Shown: positions 1 through 9,061 of the stretch, piece by piece
Layout of the letters: each line of letters starts with the position of its first letter
How positions within the stretch are numbered: the first letter of the stretch is position 1
From: Pseudomonas sp. 8Z
GTDB taxonomy: Bacteria > Pseudomonadota > Gammaproteobacteria > Pseudomonadales > Pseudomonadaceae
Direction: 5' to 3'
Assembly: GCF_902506535.1 (NCBI RefSeq)
Contig: NZ_LR733824.1
Coordinates: forward strand, 712,526-776,525
Length of the DNA stretch: 64,000 nt
Program-made: the position numbers and the translations under genes
The notes under the pieces: generated by a model
What the model saw: only the letters and a program-made list of their open reading frames with translations
What the model was told of the DNA's origin: nothing
Databases searched by the model: none

Positions 1-141
1 GGACGGCTGTTTCGCTCCACCCGCGAGGCACATATCAAGCGCAACCTGATGGTCTTCCTGCGGCCCACCGTCGTGCGTGATGGTGCCGGGCTGGCGGCGC
101 TTTCCGGCAAGAAGTACAGCGATATACATACTTGGCAATAA
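1..141 (+). CDS. gspD: Type II secretion secretin GspD/XcpQ, C-terminal fragment (cut by left edge)
   Basis: The reading frame is open from base 1 and ends in TAA at 139-141. The 46 visible residues include the motif RNLMVFLRPTVVRD, which is the hallmark end of the secretin beta-barrel domain in GspD/XcpQ/OutD proteins, the outer-membrane pore of the type II secretion system. After KKYSDI the protein stops within four residues. Family members usually carry a further tail of a few tens of residues (the S region) after this point, so this copy looks short at its C-terminus. It lies upstream of a polygalacturonase gene cluster, and pectinases are classic type II cargo. The rest of the gene is outside the window. 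Confidence 0.85.
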   Translation, partial: GRLFRSTREAHIKRNLMVFLRPTVVRDGAGLAALSGKKYSDIHTWQ

Positions 142-259
142 CGCTTGAGTGCCGTCCCTGCGCCCCTGAAGTGGGAAACAGAGCAGCCTGACTCAGCGTG
201 ACACAACGGCATCACCCGATAAGTAACGACTTTAGCTAAGCCCCTGCTTTGGAGTTTCG

Positions 260-1135
260 ATGACAACCACCTTACTGACCTTGAACGATGGCCTGACACA
301 ACTGACCCTCGCCCCAGAAGCAGGCGCCAGCCTGGTCAACTGGACGCGCCTGAGTGATGGCTGGCCGCTGTTGCGTCACAGCGATGCACAGGCCATCGCC
401 AGTGCCAACCCCAGACGTCTGGGCTGCTACCCCCTGCTTCCCTGGTCAAATCGCATCAGCGCAGGGGGATTTCAAACCCCCAGCGGTTGGCAGCCACTAC
501 CCGCCAATACAGAACATGCAACGCTGTCAGTGCATGGCACGGCCTGGCAACAACCCTGGCAAATCCTACAGGCCAATCATCAGAGCGCTTACTTACAGCT
601 CGACAGCCAATCGCCGTTTCCCTATCGCGCCAGCCTGCACGTGCAACTGAGCGATGGTTGCCTGACATTAACCCTAGGCGCCACCCACATGGGCACACAG
701 GCAACCTGGTACGGACTGGGCTTGCACCCCTACTTGACGCGTACCGAGCACACCTATCTGGAGGCACCTGCCAAAGGCGTCTGGTTATGCGATGAAAACA
801 GGCTTTCAACCCAGTGGGTCGAACTGCCTGAACAATGGAATTTCAACAAAGCGGCCTGGCTGCCGCATGAGCTGGTCGACAATGCCTTCACCGCCTGGCC
901 AGGCAGCGCACGCATCATTCAGCGAGACGCAGGGTATGAGCTTGTTTGCCAAGCGCAAGGGACTGACGTATTTCTCTTGTACTGCCCGCCGGAGCAGAAG
1001 TTCTTCTGCTTCGAGCCGGTCACTCACCCAGTCAACGCTCACCACATGCCTGAACGCCCTGGGCTGCTACTGCTGGAGCCCGGCCAATCCTGCCAATTGC
1101 AGTTTTCCCTGCAGTATCGGCCCATTACGTCGTGA
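260..1135 (+). CDS. Aldose 1-epimerase (galactose mutarotase-like) family protein
   Basis: This 291-residue protein belongs to the galactose mutarotase-like beta-sandwich family, which interconverts alpha and beta anomers of aldoses. The GLHPYL segment near residue 155 carries the expected histidine, and the CFEPVTHPVN segment near residue 255 carries the expected glutamate base. There is no signal peptide, so it should be cytoplasmic. The ATG at 260 follows a TGGAG ribosome binding site eight bases upstream. It is the first gene of a region of pectin and galacturonate genes, so a uronic acid or its oligomer is a plausible substrate, but this is inferred from context only. It converges on the GntR gene at 1195. 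Confidence 0.8.
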   Translation: MTTTLLTLNDGLTQLTLAPEAGASLVNWTRLSDGWPLLRHSDAQAIASANPRRLGCYPLLPWSNRISAGGFQTPSGWQPLPANTEHATLSVHGTAWQQPWQILQANHQSAYLQLDSQSPFPYRASLHVQLSDGCLTLTLGATHMGTQATWYGLGLHPYLTRTEHTYLEAPAKGVWLCDENRLSTQWVELPEQWNFNKAAWLPHELVDNAFTAWPGSARIIQRDAGYELVCQAQGTDVFLLYCPPEQKFFCFEPVTHPVNAHHMPERPGLLLLEPGQSCQLQFSLQYRPITS

Positions 1136-1194
1136 GCCTGATCATTCAGCATAGGGACACCTGAGGCGACACCGCCGCTGCAACCAAGCTGGAC

Positions 1195-1890
1195 TCAGCC
1201 AGCCTCAGCGTTACGTGCCTGATACAAGCGGTTGGTCAGGTGCAACAGCATCGCTGCCCTTGCCACTTCAGCATCGCGCTGTTCAAGGGCCGCATAAATT
1301 TGCTCACGCTCGCGCGCTTGCAGAAGTCGGCTACGTTCATCGGTGGCTACCTGAGTAGCACCGATCAATGCCTTGCTCATGTGCATCATGGCATCACTGA
1401 AGAAACGATTACCGGTACACAGGGCAATCTGCAGATGAAAGTCAAACTCGATACTGGCGCAATCCTTGTGCCGTAGCCCGACCTCATTGGCTCTGTCCAA
1501 AGCGGTGCGGATGACCTGCAACTGCTCAGGTGTCGCTCGCCGGGCCGCCAGTGCCGCAGCCTCGACTTCAAGACTCATACGCAACTCGGTGATGGCCACG
1601 GCATCATGAGTATCACTGCTGTCCTGTAGACCATCTTGATATTCACCAGGCCGAGTCGCATCCACCACGAAGGTGCCAATGCCGCGGCGCGTCTCGACCA
1701 GACCTTCGGCCTGCAAACGCGACATGGCCTCACGCACCACCGTTCGGCTGACCTTGCGCTCTTCGGTAAAGGCTTGCTCGGTCGGCAATTTGCTGCCAGC
1801 CGGCAACTCGCCAGAGAGAATTTTTTGTGACAACTCCAGCACCAACTGCTGGGCCAGGCTCAAGCGCCGTTCAGGTGCGGCACGCTCCAT
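1195..1890 (-). CDS. GntR-family transcriptional regulator, FadR (FCD) subfamily
   Basis: The protein has 231 residues. An N-terminal winged helix (residues about 10-75, with VSRTVVREAMSRLQAEGLVETRRG as the recognition part) is followed by an all-helical FCD ligand domain (about 90-225). The metal- and ligand-binding pattern ExR ... D.FH ... H is visible as ITELR, EFDFHLQIA and MLLHLTNR. FadR-type regulators usually sense small organic acids and include ExuR/UxuR-type uronate regulators. It is divergent from a second regulator of the same family at 1988 with 97 bp between the starts. The downstream genes for galacturonate use make it a likely local repressor. The effector is not visible from sequence. 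Confidence 0.88.
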   Translation of the reverse strand: MERAAPERRLSLAQQLVLELSQKILSGELPAGSKLPTEQAFTEERKVSRTVVREAMSRLQAEGLVETRRGIGTFVVDATRPGEYQDGLQDSSDTHDAVAITELRMSLEVEAAALAARRATPEQLQVIRTALDRANEVGLRHKDCASIEFDFHLQIALCTGNRFFSDAMMHMSKALIGATQVATDERSRLLQAREREQIYAALEQRDAEVARAAMLLHLTNRLYQARNAEAG

Positions 1891-1987
1891 TGTATCAATC
1901 CACTTAAGTCGATTAGTTTCGGATTATAGCCGCAACATCACAGCCATAAGGTTCTATACTTCAGCATCTTTAATACAGAGCCCGACA

Positions 1988-2731
1988 ATGCCGTCTTCGC
2001 CCTCTAGTGCCAGAATCCAGCCTCGCCGCCTTGCCGAAACCCTGGTTGAAAGCTTTGCCCAGCGTATGCGTACGGGCGAACTCAAGCGTGGCGACAAGCT
2101 CCCCACCGAAGCCCAGATCATGGCCAGTGAAAATGTCAGCCGCTCGGTCGTGCGTGATGCCATATCACGCATGCAAGCTGCTGGCCTGGTCGAAACCCAC
2201 CATGGCGTCGGCACTTACGTGCTCGACATGCCGGCACCAGAAGGCTTCAACCTGGGGCCTGCAACCATCGTGTTACTGTCCGATGTACTGGACTTGCTGG
2301 AGTTTCGTCTCAGCATCGAAGTACAAGCCGCTGGCATGGCCGCACAAAACGCCACACCACAAGCACTGGAAGAGCTGGAGCAGGCCCTACAAGCCCTGCT
2401 GGAGGGCCCGGAAAAACCCGGCAGCACTACCAATGCCGACTTTCAGTTTCACTTGAAGATCGCCAAGGCATCTGGCAATCGCTACTTGATCGACATGATG
2501 AAAAACCTCGGCACCAAAATGATCCCGCGCACCCGGATGAACTCCGCGTACAACGGGCAAAGCAACCGCAGCAGCTACCTGGCAGGCATCAACGCCGAAC
2601 ACCAGCAAATCTTCGACGCTATCATCAGCCGCCAGGTCGATGCCGCGCGTACCGCAATGTTCCTGCACCTGAGCAACAGCCGCAGACGTCTGCGTGAAGC
2701 TCAGGAGGTTCAGGCGTTCTACAGCGAATAA
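1988..2731 (+). CDS. GntR-family transcriptional regulator, FadR (FCD) subfamily
   Basis: This 247-residue regulator has a winged helix (residues about 12-78, VSRSVVRDAISRMQAAGLVETHHG) and an FCD domain (about 90-240). The open frame extends far upstream to 1673, but that stretch lies antisense inside the neighbouring gene. The ATG at 1988 (MPSSPSSARIQPRRLAETL) gives the normal family length. It is paralogous to the divergent gene at 1195-1890 and clearly similar in both domains. Metal-site residues appear in DFQFHLKIA and MFLHLSNS. It ends 31 bp from the convergent polygalacturonase gene. A role in controlling pectin/galacturonate genes is inferred from location. Confidence 0.88.
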   Translation: MPSSPSSARIQPRRLAETLVESFAQRMRTGELKRGDKLPTEAQIMASENVSRSVVRDAISRMQAAGLVETHHGVGTYVLDMPAPEGFNLGPATIVLLSDVLDLLEFRLSIEVQAAGMAAQNATPQALEELEQALQALLEGPEKPGSTTNADFQFHLKIAKASGNRYLIDMMKNLGTKMIPRTRMNSAYNGQSNRSSYLAGINAEHQQIFDAIISRQVDAARTAMFLHLSNSRRRLREAQEVQAFYSE

Positions 2732-2762
2732 CGCGAGAACGCCTGCCCTTTATCGCCCGTGA

Positions 2763-4574
2763 TCAGGGGGCAGGATTCACACCCTCGAAGCTCAGCCCCT
2801 GGCTGTTGCTGACCTGCCACGGGTTGGCATCCGCCATGTCGCTAAAGCTCACATCGACGAAACGCGAATCCCTCAGCCCATCGATCTTGGCTTTGGCCTG
2901 GCCGCTGAAACGAACACGCTCGAACACCAACCCTTGGTGCCAGGCATCGTGCTGGCTGTCACCTTTGACCTCGATTGCCGCCATCTGTGCGTTCTCCACG
3001 CTTACGTCACTGACGTTGATATCGCGGAATTGCCCTGGGATGGTCGAGCGCTTGTAATCGAGGATGGCATTCGGGTCGTTGTAATCGAGGGTGAAGATGA
3101 AGCCCTGCTTGACCGTGTTGCGGATAGCCGAGTCACGGAAGGTGACATTGCGCGCGCCGCCCCCCATGAAGTTGGTGCTCTTCATGCGCAGACCAGCATC
3201 GGTGCCGTCGGAAACATTGTCTTCAGCCAGAATGTTTTGAATCCAGGCACCGGTATGGCTGCCCGCCACCACCATACCGTGGCCCTTGCGGAAGAAGTTG
3301 TTGAAGATCCAGGCGCCATCCTGAGTCTTCTGCTTGACCGCATCAGCCCCTGTGCCGGCAGCGAAGTTGACGCAGTCATCGCCGGTATCGAAGAAGTTGT
3401 TGAAGACCATCGCACCCTGGCTGTTGGCGAACTCGATGCCGTCACCATTGTTGGCGTCATAGGTCTTGTGCGTGGTGTTGGCCAGCACCACGTTCTGGGT
3501 TTCCAGGTTCATAATGCCGTGATAGGCCGGATTGACCACGGTGAAGCCGCCATAGAAGACGTTCTTCACATCACGGAAGGTGATCAGCGATGAACGCATT
3601 TGCCCATAGGCATCCTTGACATTCATCCCCTCGGCCACCGCGCGCTCGACCTGCGCCTTGGCCAGCACACCATCTTGCATGTAGCGGGTATTGTCGCTAG
3701 GCAGATAGAACGGCAGAGGCTGGCCACGCTCATCGATTACGTCCTCCTTACGCTTCCAGCCGTTGCCATCAATGGTGCCCTTACCGACGATGCGGATGTT
3801 CTCGAACTCCTGATGACTACGCGGGTCGCGCGGCAAGGCGTTGATCAGCGAGGCCGGACGCACGGTGGTCGAATAGGGGTATTGGATATAACCGGCGCGC
3901 GGGTAATCTTCCGGACGCTCGGAACCGAGCAGAGTCGCGCCCTCGGCGATTTCCAGCGTCATGTTGCTCTTGAGATAGAGCGAACCACTCTTGTAGGTAC
4001 CCGCCGGCAGCAACACCTTGCAGCCGACCGTACAGGCATCGATGGCGGCCTGAATCGCTGCGGTATCGAGCGTCTTGCCATCACCCTTGGCACCATAGCG
4101 CTTCACATCGAACAAGGCAGGCACGGCGGTGGTACGTTGCACGATCACCGGGCTATCGGCCGACTCCTTGCCATCGCGACCGACCGAACGCACGGTAAAG
4201 CGATATTCGGTGTCCGGCGTCAGCCCTTCAGCGGTAAAGCTGTGAATGGCGATACGGTGATGGAAGTTGCGCGTGTCCTGCTCGTAGAAATGATCGATAT
4301 ACGGCTTGGCTGGCGATACCTGATCGTTGTTGGCATTGCTACCGCCCAGCAGCTTGCCATTGGCATAGACGTGATAATCGACGATGTCGGCGTGGTCAGT
4401 CGGCTTTTCCCAAACCAGGATGATCTGCTGATCATCGTAGGCCAGCGTCGGAACCTGTACCTTGGACGGCGCCTGCAGCGCCCATGACGGGATACTGAAG
4501 CCCAGCATCAGAGACGTGAGCGCGGCACGAGCCAGCAGATGACGGGGCAGAGTTGCAGAGTGTTCAGAGGGCAT
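2763..4574 (-). CDS. pehX: Exo-polygalacturonase, glycoside hydrolase family 28 with N-terminal fibronectin type III domain
   Basis: The protein has 603 residues from the ATG at 4574, which follows an AAGGA ribosome binding site. The upstream in-frame ATG at 4607 has none. A signal peptide ends near SWALQ, then comes a fibronectin type III-like domain (about 40-135), then a right-handed beta-helix of family 28. The four catalytic signatures are present: NNGDGIE, TGDDC with two acidic residues, KGHGMV, and LRMKS. Domain layout and length match PehX-type exo-poly-alpha-galacturonosidases, which release digalacturonate from polygalacturonate chain ends in the periplasm or outside the cell. A type II secretin gene ends 2.6 kb away. 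It is probably co-regulated with the transporter operon upstream. Confidence 0.9.
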   Translation of the reverse strand: MPSEHSATLPRHLLARAALTSLMLGFSIPSWALQAPSKVQVPTLAYDDQQIILVWEKPTDHADIVDYHVYANGKLLGGSNANNDQVSPAKPYIDHFYEQDTRNFHHRIAIHSFTAEGLTPDTEYRFTVRSVGRDGKESADSPVIVQRTTAVPALFDVKRYGAKGDGKTLDTAAIQAAIDACTVGCKVLLPAGTYKSGSLYLKSNMTLEIAEGATLLGSERPEDYPRAGYIQYPYSTTVRPASLINALPRDPRSHQEFENIRIVGKGTIDGNGWKRKEDVIDERGQPLPFYLPSDNTRYMQDGVLAKAQVERAVAEGMNVKDAYGQMRSSLITFRDVKNVFYGGFTVVNPAYHGIMNLETQNVVLANTTHKTYDANNGDGIEFANSQGAMVFNNFFDTGDDCVNFAAGTGADAVKQKTQDGAWIFNNFFRKGHGMVVAGSHTGAWIQNILAEDNVSDGTDAGLRMKSTNFMGGGARNVTFRDSAIRNTVKQGFIFTLDYNDPNAILDYKRSTIPGQFRDINVSDVSVENAQMAAIEVKGDSQHDAWHQGLVFERVRFSGQAKAKIDGLRDSRFVDVSFSDMADANPWQVSNSQGLSFEGVNPAP

Positions 4575-4719
4575 TTCGCTTTCCTTTTTTATTGTTTGAA
4601 TCATCACACCGAGGGTTTGCCATGTCGGCTTGCGCCAACAGGTCAGTTGCTTCGTAAAGACGATGGGCTGTTATTGGGCTGGTGAAGTGGGGCACTCCTT
4701 CTGCTTGATAGCGGGCCGG

Positions 4720-6333
4720 TTACAAACGAAAACGCGCAACGGATTCGCGTAATTGGTCAGCCAGGTTTTCCAGCGAATGCAGATTGCCGCGAGCCTCACG
4801 CACCGAGGTGGCAGACTCCTCGACACGTATGGCGATGTTGTCGATGTTCTGCGCAACGCTGGCACTGGCCTGGCTTTGCTCGGCGGTGGAGCTAGCCACC
4901 CCCTGCACCTGCACCAGTGTCAGTGACACGCCACTGTTGATCTCACGCAGAGCCTCGGCAGCCTGCTCGGCCAGCGCCAAGCCACTGGCCACTTGCGGGG
5001 TAACCGCAGTCATGCCTTCGACCACAGAGCCGGTGTCGACCTGGATCGAGCCGATCATCCGCGTGATGTCCTGCGTGGCCAGCGCCGTACGCTGCGCGAG
5101 GTTGCGCACCTCATCGGCAACCACGGCGAAACCACGCCCCTGCTCCCCTGCCCGCGCGGCTTCGATGGCCGCATTCAGCGCCAGCAGGTTGGTCTGACTG
5201 GCAATGTTGCTGATCACACCCGTGATGCCGTCGATTTCCTGGGTGCGCTTGACCAAACCGGCAATGCGCTGCGAAGCGTTCTCGACCTGTGTGGACACCT
5301 CGGCGATTGCCGCTGCCGCCTGCACCACGCGCTCTTCACCTTCGAGCGCCAACTGCGCAGAACGCGCCGAATTGCTTTCGGTTTCTCGGGCACTGCTGGA
5401 GATATGCTCGATGGTGTCGGACATCTGCTCGATAGCCACCGCCGTTGCCGCCGTCGCCTCCGAGGTTTGCAAAGAGGCCTGGTCGATCTGCTGCATTTGC
5501 CCGGTCAGGCCTCGGGCCGCCTGGCCCAGCATTTGCGCGCCGTCCTGCATGCTGACGATCATGTCGCGCAAGTTGCTTTGCATGGTGGTCACCGCAGCCA
5601 ACAGGCTGTCCGCCCCGAAGCGTCCTTGCACGGGGTGACTGAGATCACCTGCGGCGATAGCCCGCGCCACTTCAGCGGCATACATGGGCTCACCGCCCAG
5701 GCTGCGGTAGATACCGCGCGACATGCCCCAAGCCACCGTCACGCTCAGCAATAACGCGAGCAAACCGACACAAACGAGTTGCCAGGCAAGGCGCCAGAAT
5801 GCGGTATCGATGTCATCAACGAAAATGCCGAACCCCACCAACCAGTCCCAACCCTCGACGCGCATGATGCCGTTGATCTTGGGCACAGGTTTATCCACGC
5901 CGGGGTAACGGGACATATCGTCGAAGAAGGCATAAGGCTTGCCTTGCAGGCCATCGAGATAGGTCTGCCACTTGCTCCGCCCGTCCGGCTGGGTCGAGCC
6001 GAAATCGACCTTGCCAATCACCTCGGCATTGGGATGCACGAGGCTCAAAGCGCCCACCGTCCGCGCCCATACATAGGTCTTCTTGCCGTCACGTAAACTC
6101 GACAACGCTTCGACCGCTCGCGCTTGCGCCGCCTCGCGCGTGAGCAGGCCGCGCTTCTCTTGCTCCTGAAAATAAGCCACCTGCTGAATCGCTAGATTGA
6201 GCACGGTGAAAATCTCGCCACGCTTGTTTTCCAGCATGTTCGAGCGCAGGGCACTCAAACCGAACCCGGCGACCAGTATTAGGCCGAGTACGCTACAAAA
6301 CACCATGAGCATAAGCCGATGATTGAGCTTCAT
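4720..6333 (-). CDS. Methyl-accepting chemotaxis protein with single Cache sensor domain
   Basis: The protein has 537 residues when started at the ATG at 6333 ([12 protein letters not shown]), which follows AGGA. The longer frame to 6363 lacks a ribosome site. A first membrane segment (about 7-27) is followed by a periplasmic Cache_2-like domain (about 30-180, with KTYVWARTV and [13 protein letters not shown]), a second membrane segment (about 188-208), HAMP, and a methyl-accepting signalling domain. The highly conserved hairpin tip [29 protein letters not shown] is present. It lies between the ABC transporter operon and the polygalacturonase gene on the same strand, so it probably senses galacturonate or a pectin product. 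The ligand is inferred, not shown. Confidence 0.9.
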   Translation of the reverse strand: MKLNHRLMLMVFCSVLGLILVAGFGLSALRSNMLENKRGEIFTVLNLAIQQVAYFQEQEKRGLLTREAAQARAVEALSSLRDGKKTYVWARTVGALSLVHPNAEVIGKVDFGSTQPDGRSKWQTYLDGLQGKPYAFFDDMSRYPGVDKPVPKINGIMRVEGWDWLVGFGIFVDDIDTAFWRLAWQLVCVGLLALLLSVTVAWGMSRGIYRSLGGEPMYAAEVARAIAAGDLSHPVQGRFGADSLLAAVTTMQSNLRDMIVSMQDGAQMLGQAARGLTGQMQQIDQASLQTSEATAATAVAIEQMSDTIEHISSSARETESNSARSAQLALEGEERVVQAAAAIAEVSTQVENASQRIAGLVKRTQEIDGITGVISNIASQTNLLALNAAIEAARAGEQGRGFAVVADEVRNLAQRTALATQDITRMIGSIQVDTGSVVEGMTAVTPQVASGLALAEQAAEALREINSGVSLTLVQVQGVASSTAEQSQASASVAQNIDNIAIRVEESATSVREARGNLHSLENLADQLRESVARFRL

Positions 6334-6377
6334 TACGCCATCCTGTTGCGTGAAATCCGGCACGCGGTAAAACCGCT

Positions 6378-6405
6378 ACCGATACCCAGCGTCGTGGGTA
6401 TCGGT
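6378..6405 (-). terminator. Hairpin downstream of the ABC transporter operon
   Basis: An 11-bp perfect stem, ACCGATACCCA (6378-6388) with TGGGTATCGGT (6395-6405), encloses a six-base loop. On the minus strand it follows the stop of the last ATPase gene by about 40 bp and precedes the chemoreceptor gene, with a short T run beyond. It probably ends or attenuates the transporter transcript. Confidence 0.6.
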
Positions 6406-6445
6406 TAACCCTGCCGATGAGGCTGTTTGACAGTTACTGCAGTGC

Positions 6446-7219
6446 TTAGCCCACGGCGCGCGGGGACTCGGCACTGAAGTCACGGCTGGCTTGCACCAGC
6501 ATACGGGTGTACTCATGAGTGGCCAGATCCTGGCTCAGGCCCTGGCTATCAAGGCGCTCGACGATGCGCCCGTGCTGCATCACCGCAACCTTGTCGCACA
6601 GATGGCTGACCACCCCAAGATCGTGAGTGACCATCAGATAGGTGAGCTTCTCGCGCTGACGCAGATCCGACAGCAGGTTGAGAATCTCCGCCTGTACCGA
6701 CACGTCCAGCGCCGAAGTCGGTTCATCGAGCAGCAAGACGCGCGGCTCCAGAATCAGCGCGCGGGCAATCGCCACACGCTGCCGTTGCCCACCAGAAAGC
6801 TGGTGCGGGTAGCGATAGCGGAAGCTGTCGTTGAGGCCGACCTTGAGCAGGATGTCATTGATGCGATCATCACGATCACCCATACCATGGATGGTCAGCG
6901 GCTCACGCAGGGCCGCATCGATGGTGTGGCGCGGATGCAGCGAACCGTAGGGGTCCTGAAAGACCATCTGCACCTTGCGAAAGTGCTCCTTGGGAATCTT
7001 GTGCTGCAACGGCACCCCGGCGATGCTCAGCTCGCCGCTCCAATGCCGGTATTGCCCGGCCAGGCAGCGCAAAACAGTGGTTTTGCCAGAGCCGGACTCA
7101 CCGACCAGGCCGAAGGATTCGCCGTCTTCGACGCTCAACTCGACATCGTGCAGAACCTGGTTGAGCGAACTGCCGAAACCGAAGCTGAGGTTCAGCGCGC
7201 GGGCTTGGATCATGGACAT
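6446..7219 (-). CDS. Peptide-class ABC transporter ATP-binding protein (DppF/OppF-like)
   Basis: The 257-residue ATPase has Walker A GESGSGKTT (about residue 37), signature LSGGQRQR (about 140) and Walker B VLLLDEPTSALD (about 160). It groups with the DppF/OppF half of dipeptide/oligopeptide importers. The usual long C-terminal extension ending in a Cys-rich motif is absent, giving a slightly short protein. The ATG at 7219 follows TGAGG. It is the last gene of a seven-gene minus-strand run: enolase-family enzyme, binding protein A, permease B, binding protein B, permease C, ATPase D, ATPase F. In this setting oligogalacturonides or galacturonate, not peptides, are the likely cargo (inference). 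Confidence 0.9.
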   Translation of the reverse strand: MSMIQARALNLSFGFGSSLNQVLHDVELSVEDGESFGLVGESGSGKTTVLRCLAGQYRHWSGELSIAGVPLQHKIPKEHFRKVQMVFQDPYGSLHPRHTIDAALREPLTIHGMGDRDDRINDILLKVGLNDSFRYRYPHQLSGGQRQRVAIARALILEPRVLLLDEPTSALDVSVQAEILNLLSDLRQREKLTYLMVTHDLGVVSHLCDKVAVMQHGRIVERLDSQGLSQDLATHEYTRMLVQASRDFSAESPRAVG

Positions 7220-7230
7220 GGTCAGTTACC

Positions 7231-8070
7231 TCAGCAGGTGAGCCAGAGTGGATCGCGTTGCAGAACCGGCAAGCGCGCACGGCGGTTGTCCATGCTCGGC
7301 AAGGCAGACAACAGGCCACGGGTATAGGGATGCTCGGCGTATTGCAGATCGCAGGCAGCCAGCGACTCGACCACTCGACCGGCGTACATCACCAGCACCC
7401 GGTCGCAGTAATTGCGCACCAGATTGAGGTCGTGACTGACGAAGATCAGCCCCATCTGCTGCTCGACCACCAGCTCTTCGAGCACATTGAGCACCTGCTG
7501 GCGCACCGACACGTCGAGCGCCGAGGTGGGCTCGTCGGCGATGATCACCTCCGGGTTGGTAATGACCATCATGGCGATCATGATGCGCTGGCCCATGCCA
7601 CCGCTGACCTCATGCGGGTACAGCTCATAGACGCGCTTGGGATCGCGGATATGCACCTTCTCCAGCATCAGCAGGGCACGCTCGCGCGCCTCACTGCGGC
7701 TGGCCTTGAAGTGTGCCAGGTAGGCCTCGGCAATCTGATCGCCGACCTTGACCACCGGATTAAGCGAATATTTGGGGTCTTGCATGATCATCGAGATGCG
7801 CTGACCACGAATCTTCTGCATGGCCTTTTCACTGGCGCTGAGCAGATCGATGTCGCCAAATTGCAGCGCCTTGGCGGTGATCTGCGTGCTGCTCGGATGC
7901 AGCTTGAGCAAGCTGCGCCCTACGGTGGATTTACCCGAGCCGGACTCCCCCACGATAGCCAGCTTTTCCCGGCCCAGGGTGAACGACACATCGCGCACCG
8001 CGTGCATGACTTTCTTGCCATTGACGAAACGCACATTGAGCGAATCGACATTGAGTTTGGGTGTCGACAT
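7231..8070 (-). CDS. Peptide-class ABC transporter ATP-binding protein (DppD/OppD-like)
   Basis: This 279-residue ATPase has Walker A GESGSGKST (about residue 40), a signature loop read as VSGGMGQRIMIAM (about 150) and Walker B VIIADEPTSALD (about 170). The ATG at 8070 follows a strong AGGAGG. It begins 11 bp after the permease gene and ends 11 bp before the second ATPase. The C-terminus holds the short oligopeptide-transporter extension typical of DppD proteins, but without a clear iron-sulfur cysteine cluster. It should form a heterodimer with the ATPase at 6446-7219 to power the permeases at 8082 and 10727. Confidence 0.9.
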   Translation of the reverse strand: MSTPKLNVDSLNVRFVNGKKVMHAVRDVSFTLGREKLAIVGESGSGKSTVGRSLLKLHPSSTQITAKALQFGDIDLLSASEKAMQKIRGQRISMIMQDPKYSLNPVVKVGDQIAEAYLAHFKASRSEARERALLMLEKVHIRDPKRVYELYPHEVSGGMGQRIMIAMMVITNPEVIIADEPTSALDVSVRQQVLNVLEELVVEQQMGLIFVSHDLNLVRNYCDRVLVMYAGRVVESLAACDLQYAEHPYTRGLLSALPSMDNRRARLPVLQRDPLWLTC

Positions 8071-8081
8071 ACAGCCTCCTG

Positions 8082-9005
8082 TTATTCGCTACGCGGATCG
8101 AGAATGTCCCGCAGGCCATCGCCCAGCAGGTTGAACGCCAAACTCACCAACATGATGGCGGCCCCTGGTACAGCGACCAGCCACCAGCACTCAAGCATGT
8201 AGCGTCGGCCAGTGGAAATCATCGCCCCCCACTCCGGCAGCGGTGCCTGCGCCCCCAGACCGAGGAAGCCCAACGCGGCAGCGGTGAGGATGATGCCGGC
8301 CATGTTCATGGTCAGCCGTACGATCACCGATGGCATGCACATCGGCACGATGTGACGCAGGATGATGCGCGTCGAGGAGGCGCCCTGCAGCTCGACCGCA
8401 ACGACGAAATCGGCCTTGCGCAGCGACAGGGTTTCAGCCCGAGCCAGACGCGCGATCGGCGGCCAAGACGTGAGCGCAATGGCGATCACCGCCTGCTCCA
8501 GGCCTGGGCCCAGTGCCGCGATGAAGGCCAGCGCCAGCACCAGGCTTGGGAAGGAGATGAAGATGTCGGTGATACGCATGAACAGGGTATCGACGATGCC
8601 ACCGAAGTAGCCTGATACGGTGCCAATGAACAGCCCGATAGGACCGACGATAATGGTCACCAGCGCGATGATGTACAGCGTCACACGGGCGCCGTAGACC
8701 AGCCGACTGAAAATGTCGCGACCGTACTCATCGGTACCGAACCAATGCGCAGCACTGGGTGCCTGCAGGGCATTGGCGAGGTTCTGCAACAGCGGATCGT
8801 GCGTGGCGATCCAGGGTGCGAAACAGGCCACCACCACCAGCAACAATGCCACCAGCGAGCCCACCAGGGTCATGGGGTTATAGATCAGATGCCTCAGTAC
8901 ACGCAGGCTGCTCTTGTACAGCGCGCCGAGACTGGACGACGGCACTGCATCAGGCCGTTGCTTAGCAGTGGATTGACTAGAAGACATGTTGGCAATCATC
9001 GGCAT
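8082..9005 (-). CDS. Peptide-class ABC transporter permease (DppC/OppC-like)
   Basis: The 307-residue inner-membrane protein has about six hydrophobic segments. It carries the DppC-type N-terminal sequence (first membrane helix near residue 45, then HWFGTDEYGRDIFSRLVYGARVT) and the permease EAA region around residues 200-230. The ATG at 9005 is kept as start. An in-frame ATG at 8987 is an alternative. It follows binding protein gene B, with a strong hairpin in the gap, and is tightly linked to the two ATPase genes. Together with the DppB-like permease at 10727-11764 it would form the translocation pore. Confidence 0.88.
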   Translation of the reverse strand: MPMIANMSSSQSTAKQRPDAVPSSSLGALYKSSLRVLRHLIYNPMTLVGSLVALLLVVVACFAPWIATHDPLLQNLANALQAPSAAHWFGTDEYGRDIFSRLVYGARVTLYIIALVTIIVGPIGLFIGTVSGYFGGIVDTLFMRITDIFISFPSLVLALAFIAALGPGLEQAVIAIALTSWPPIARLARAETLSLRKADFVVAVELQGASSTRIILRHIVPMCMPSVIVRLTMNMAGIILTAAALGFLGLGAQAPLPEWGAMISTGRRYMLECWWLVAVPGAAIMLVSLAFNLLGDGLRDILDPRSE

Positions 9006-9026
9006 GTTCTCAATCTGAAGTCATGG

Positions 9027-9058
9027 CCAGCCAGGGCGCCGGGAAGCGCCCTGGCTGG
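9027..9058 (-). terminator. Intercistronic hairpin after binding-protein gene B
   Basis: A perfect 13-bp stem, CCAGCCAGGGCGC (9027-9039) with GCGCCCTGGCTGG (9046-9058), has a six-base loop and no following T run. It lies between the binding-protein stop (9062) and the permease start (9005). This placement is typical of hairpins that protect the upstream binding-protein mRNA or partly terminate transcription so that binding protein is made in excess. Confidence 0.65.
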
Positions 9059-9061
9059 TGC

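Noticed and set aside
1673..1987. N-terminal extension of the second GntR regulator
   Set aside because: It would run antisense through the first regulator and exceed family length; the ATG at 1988 gives a standard FadR-type protein.
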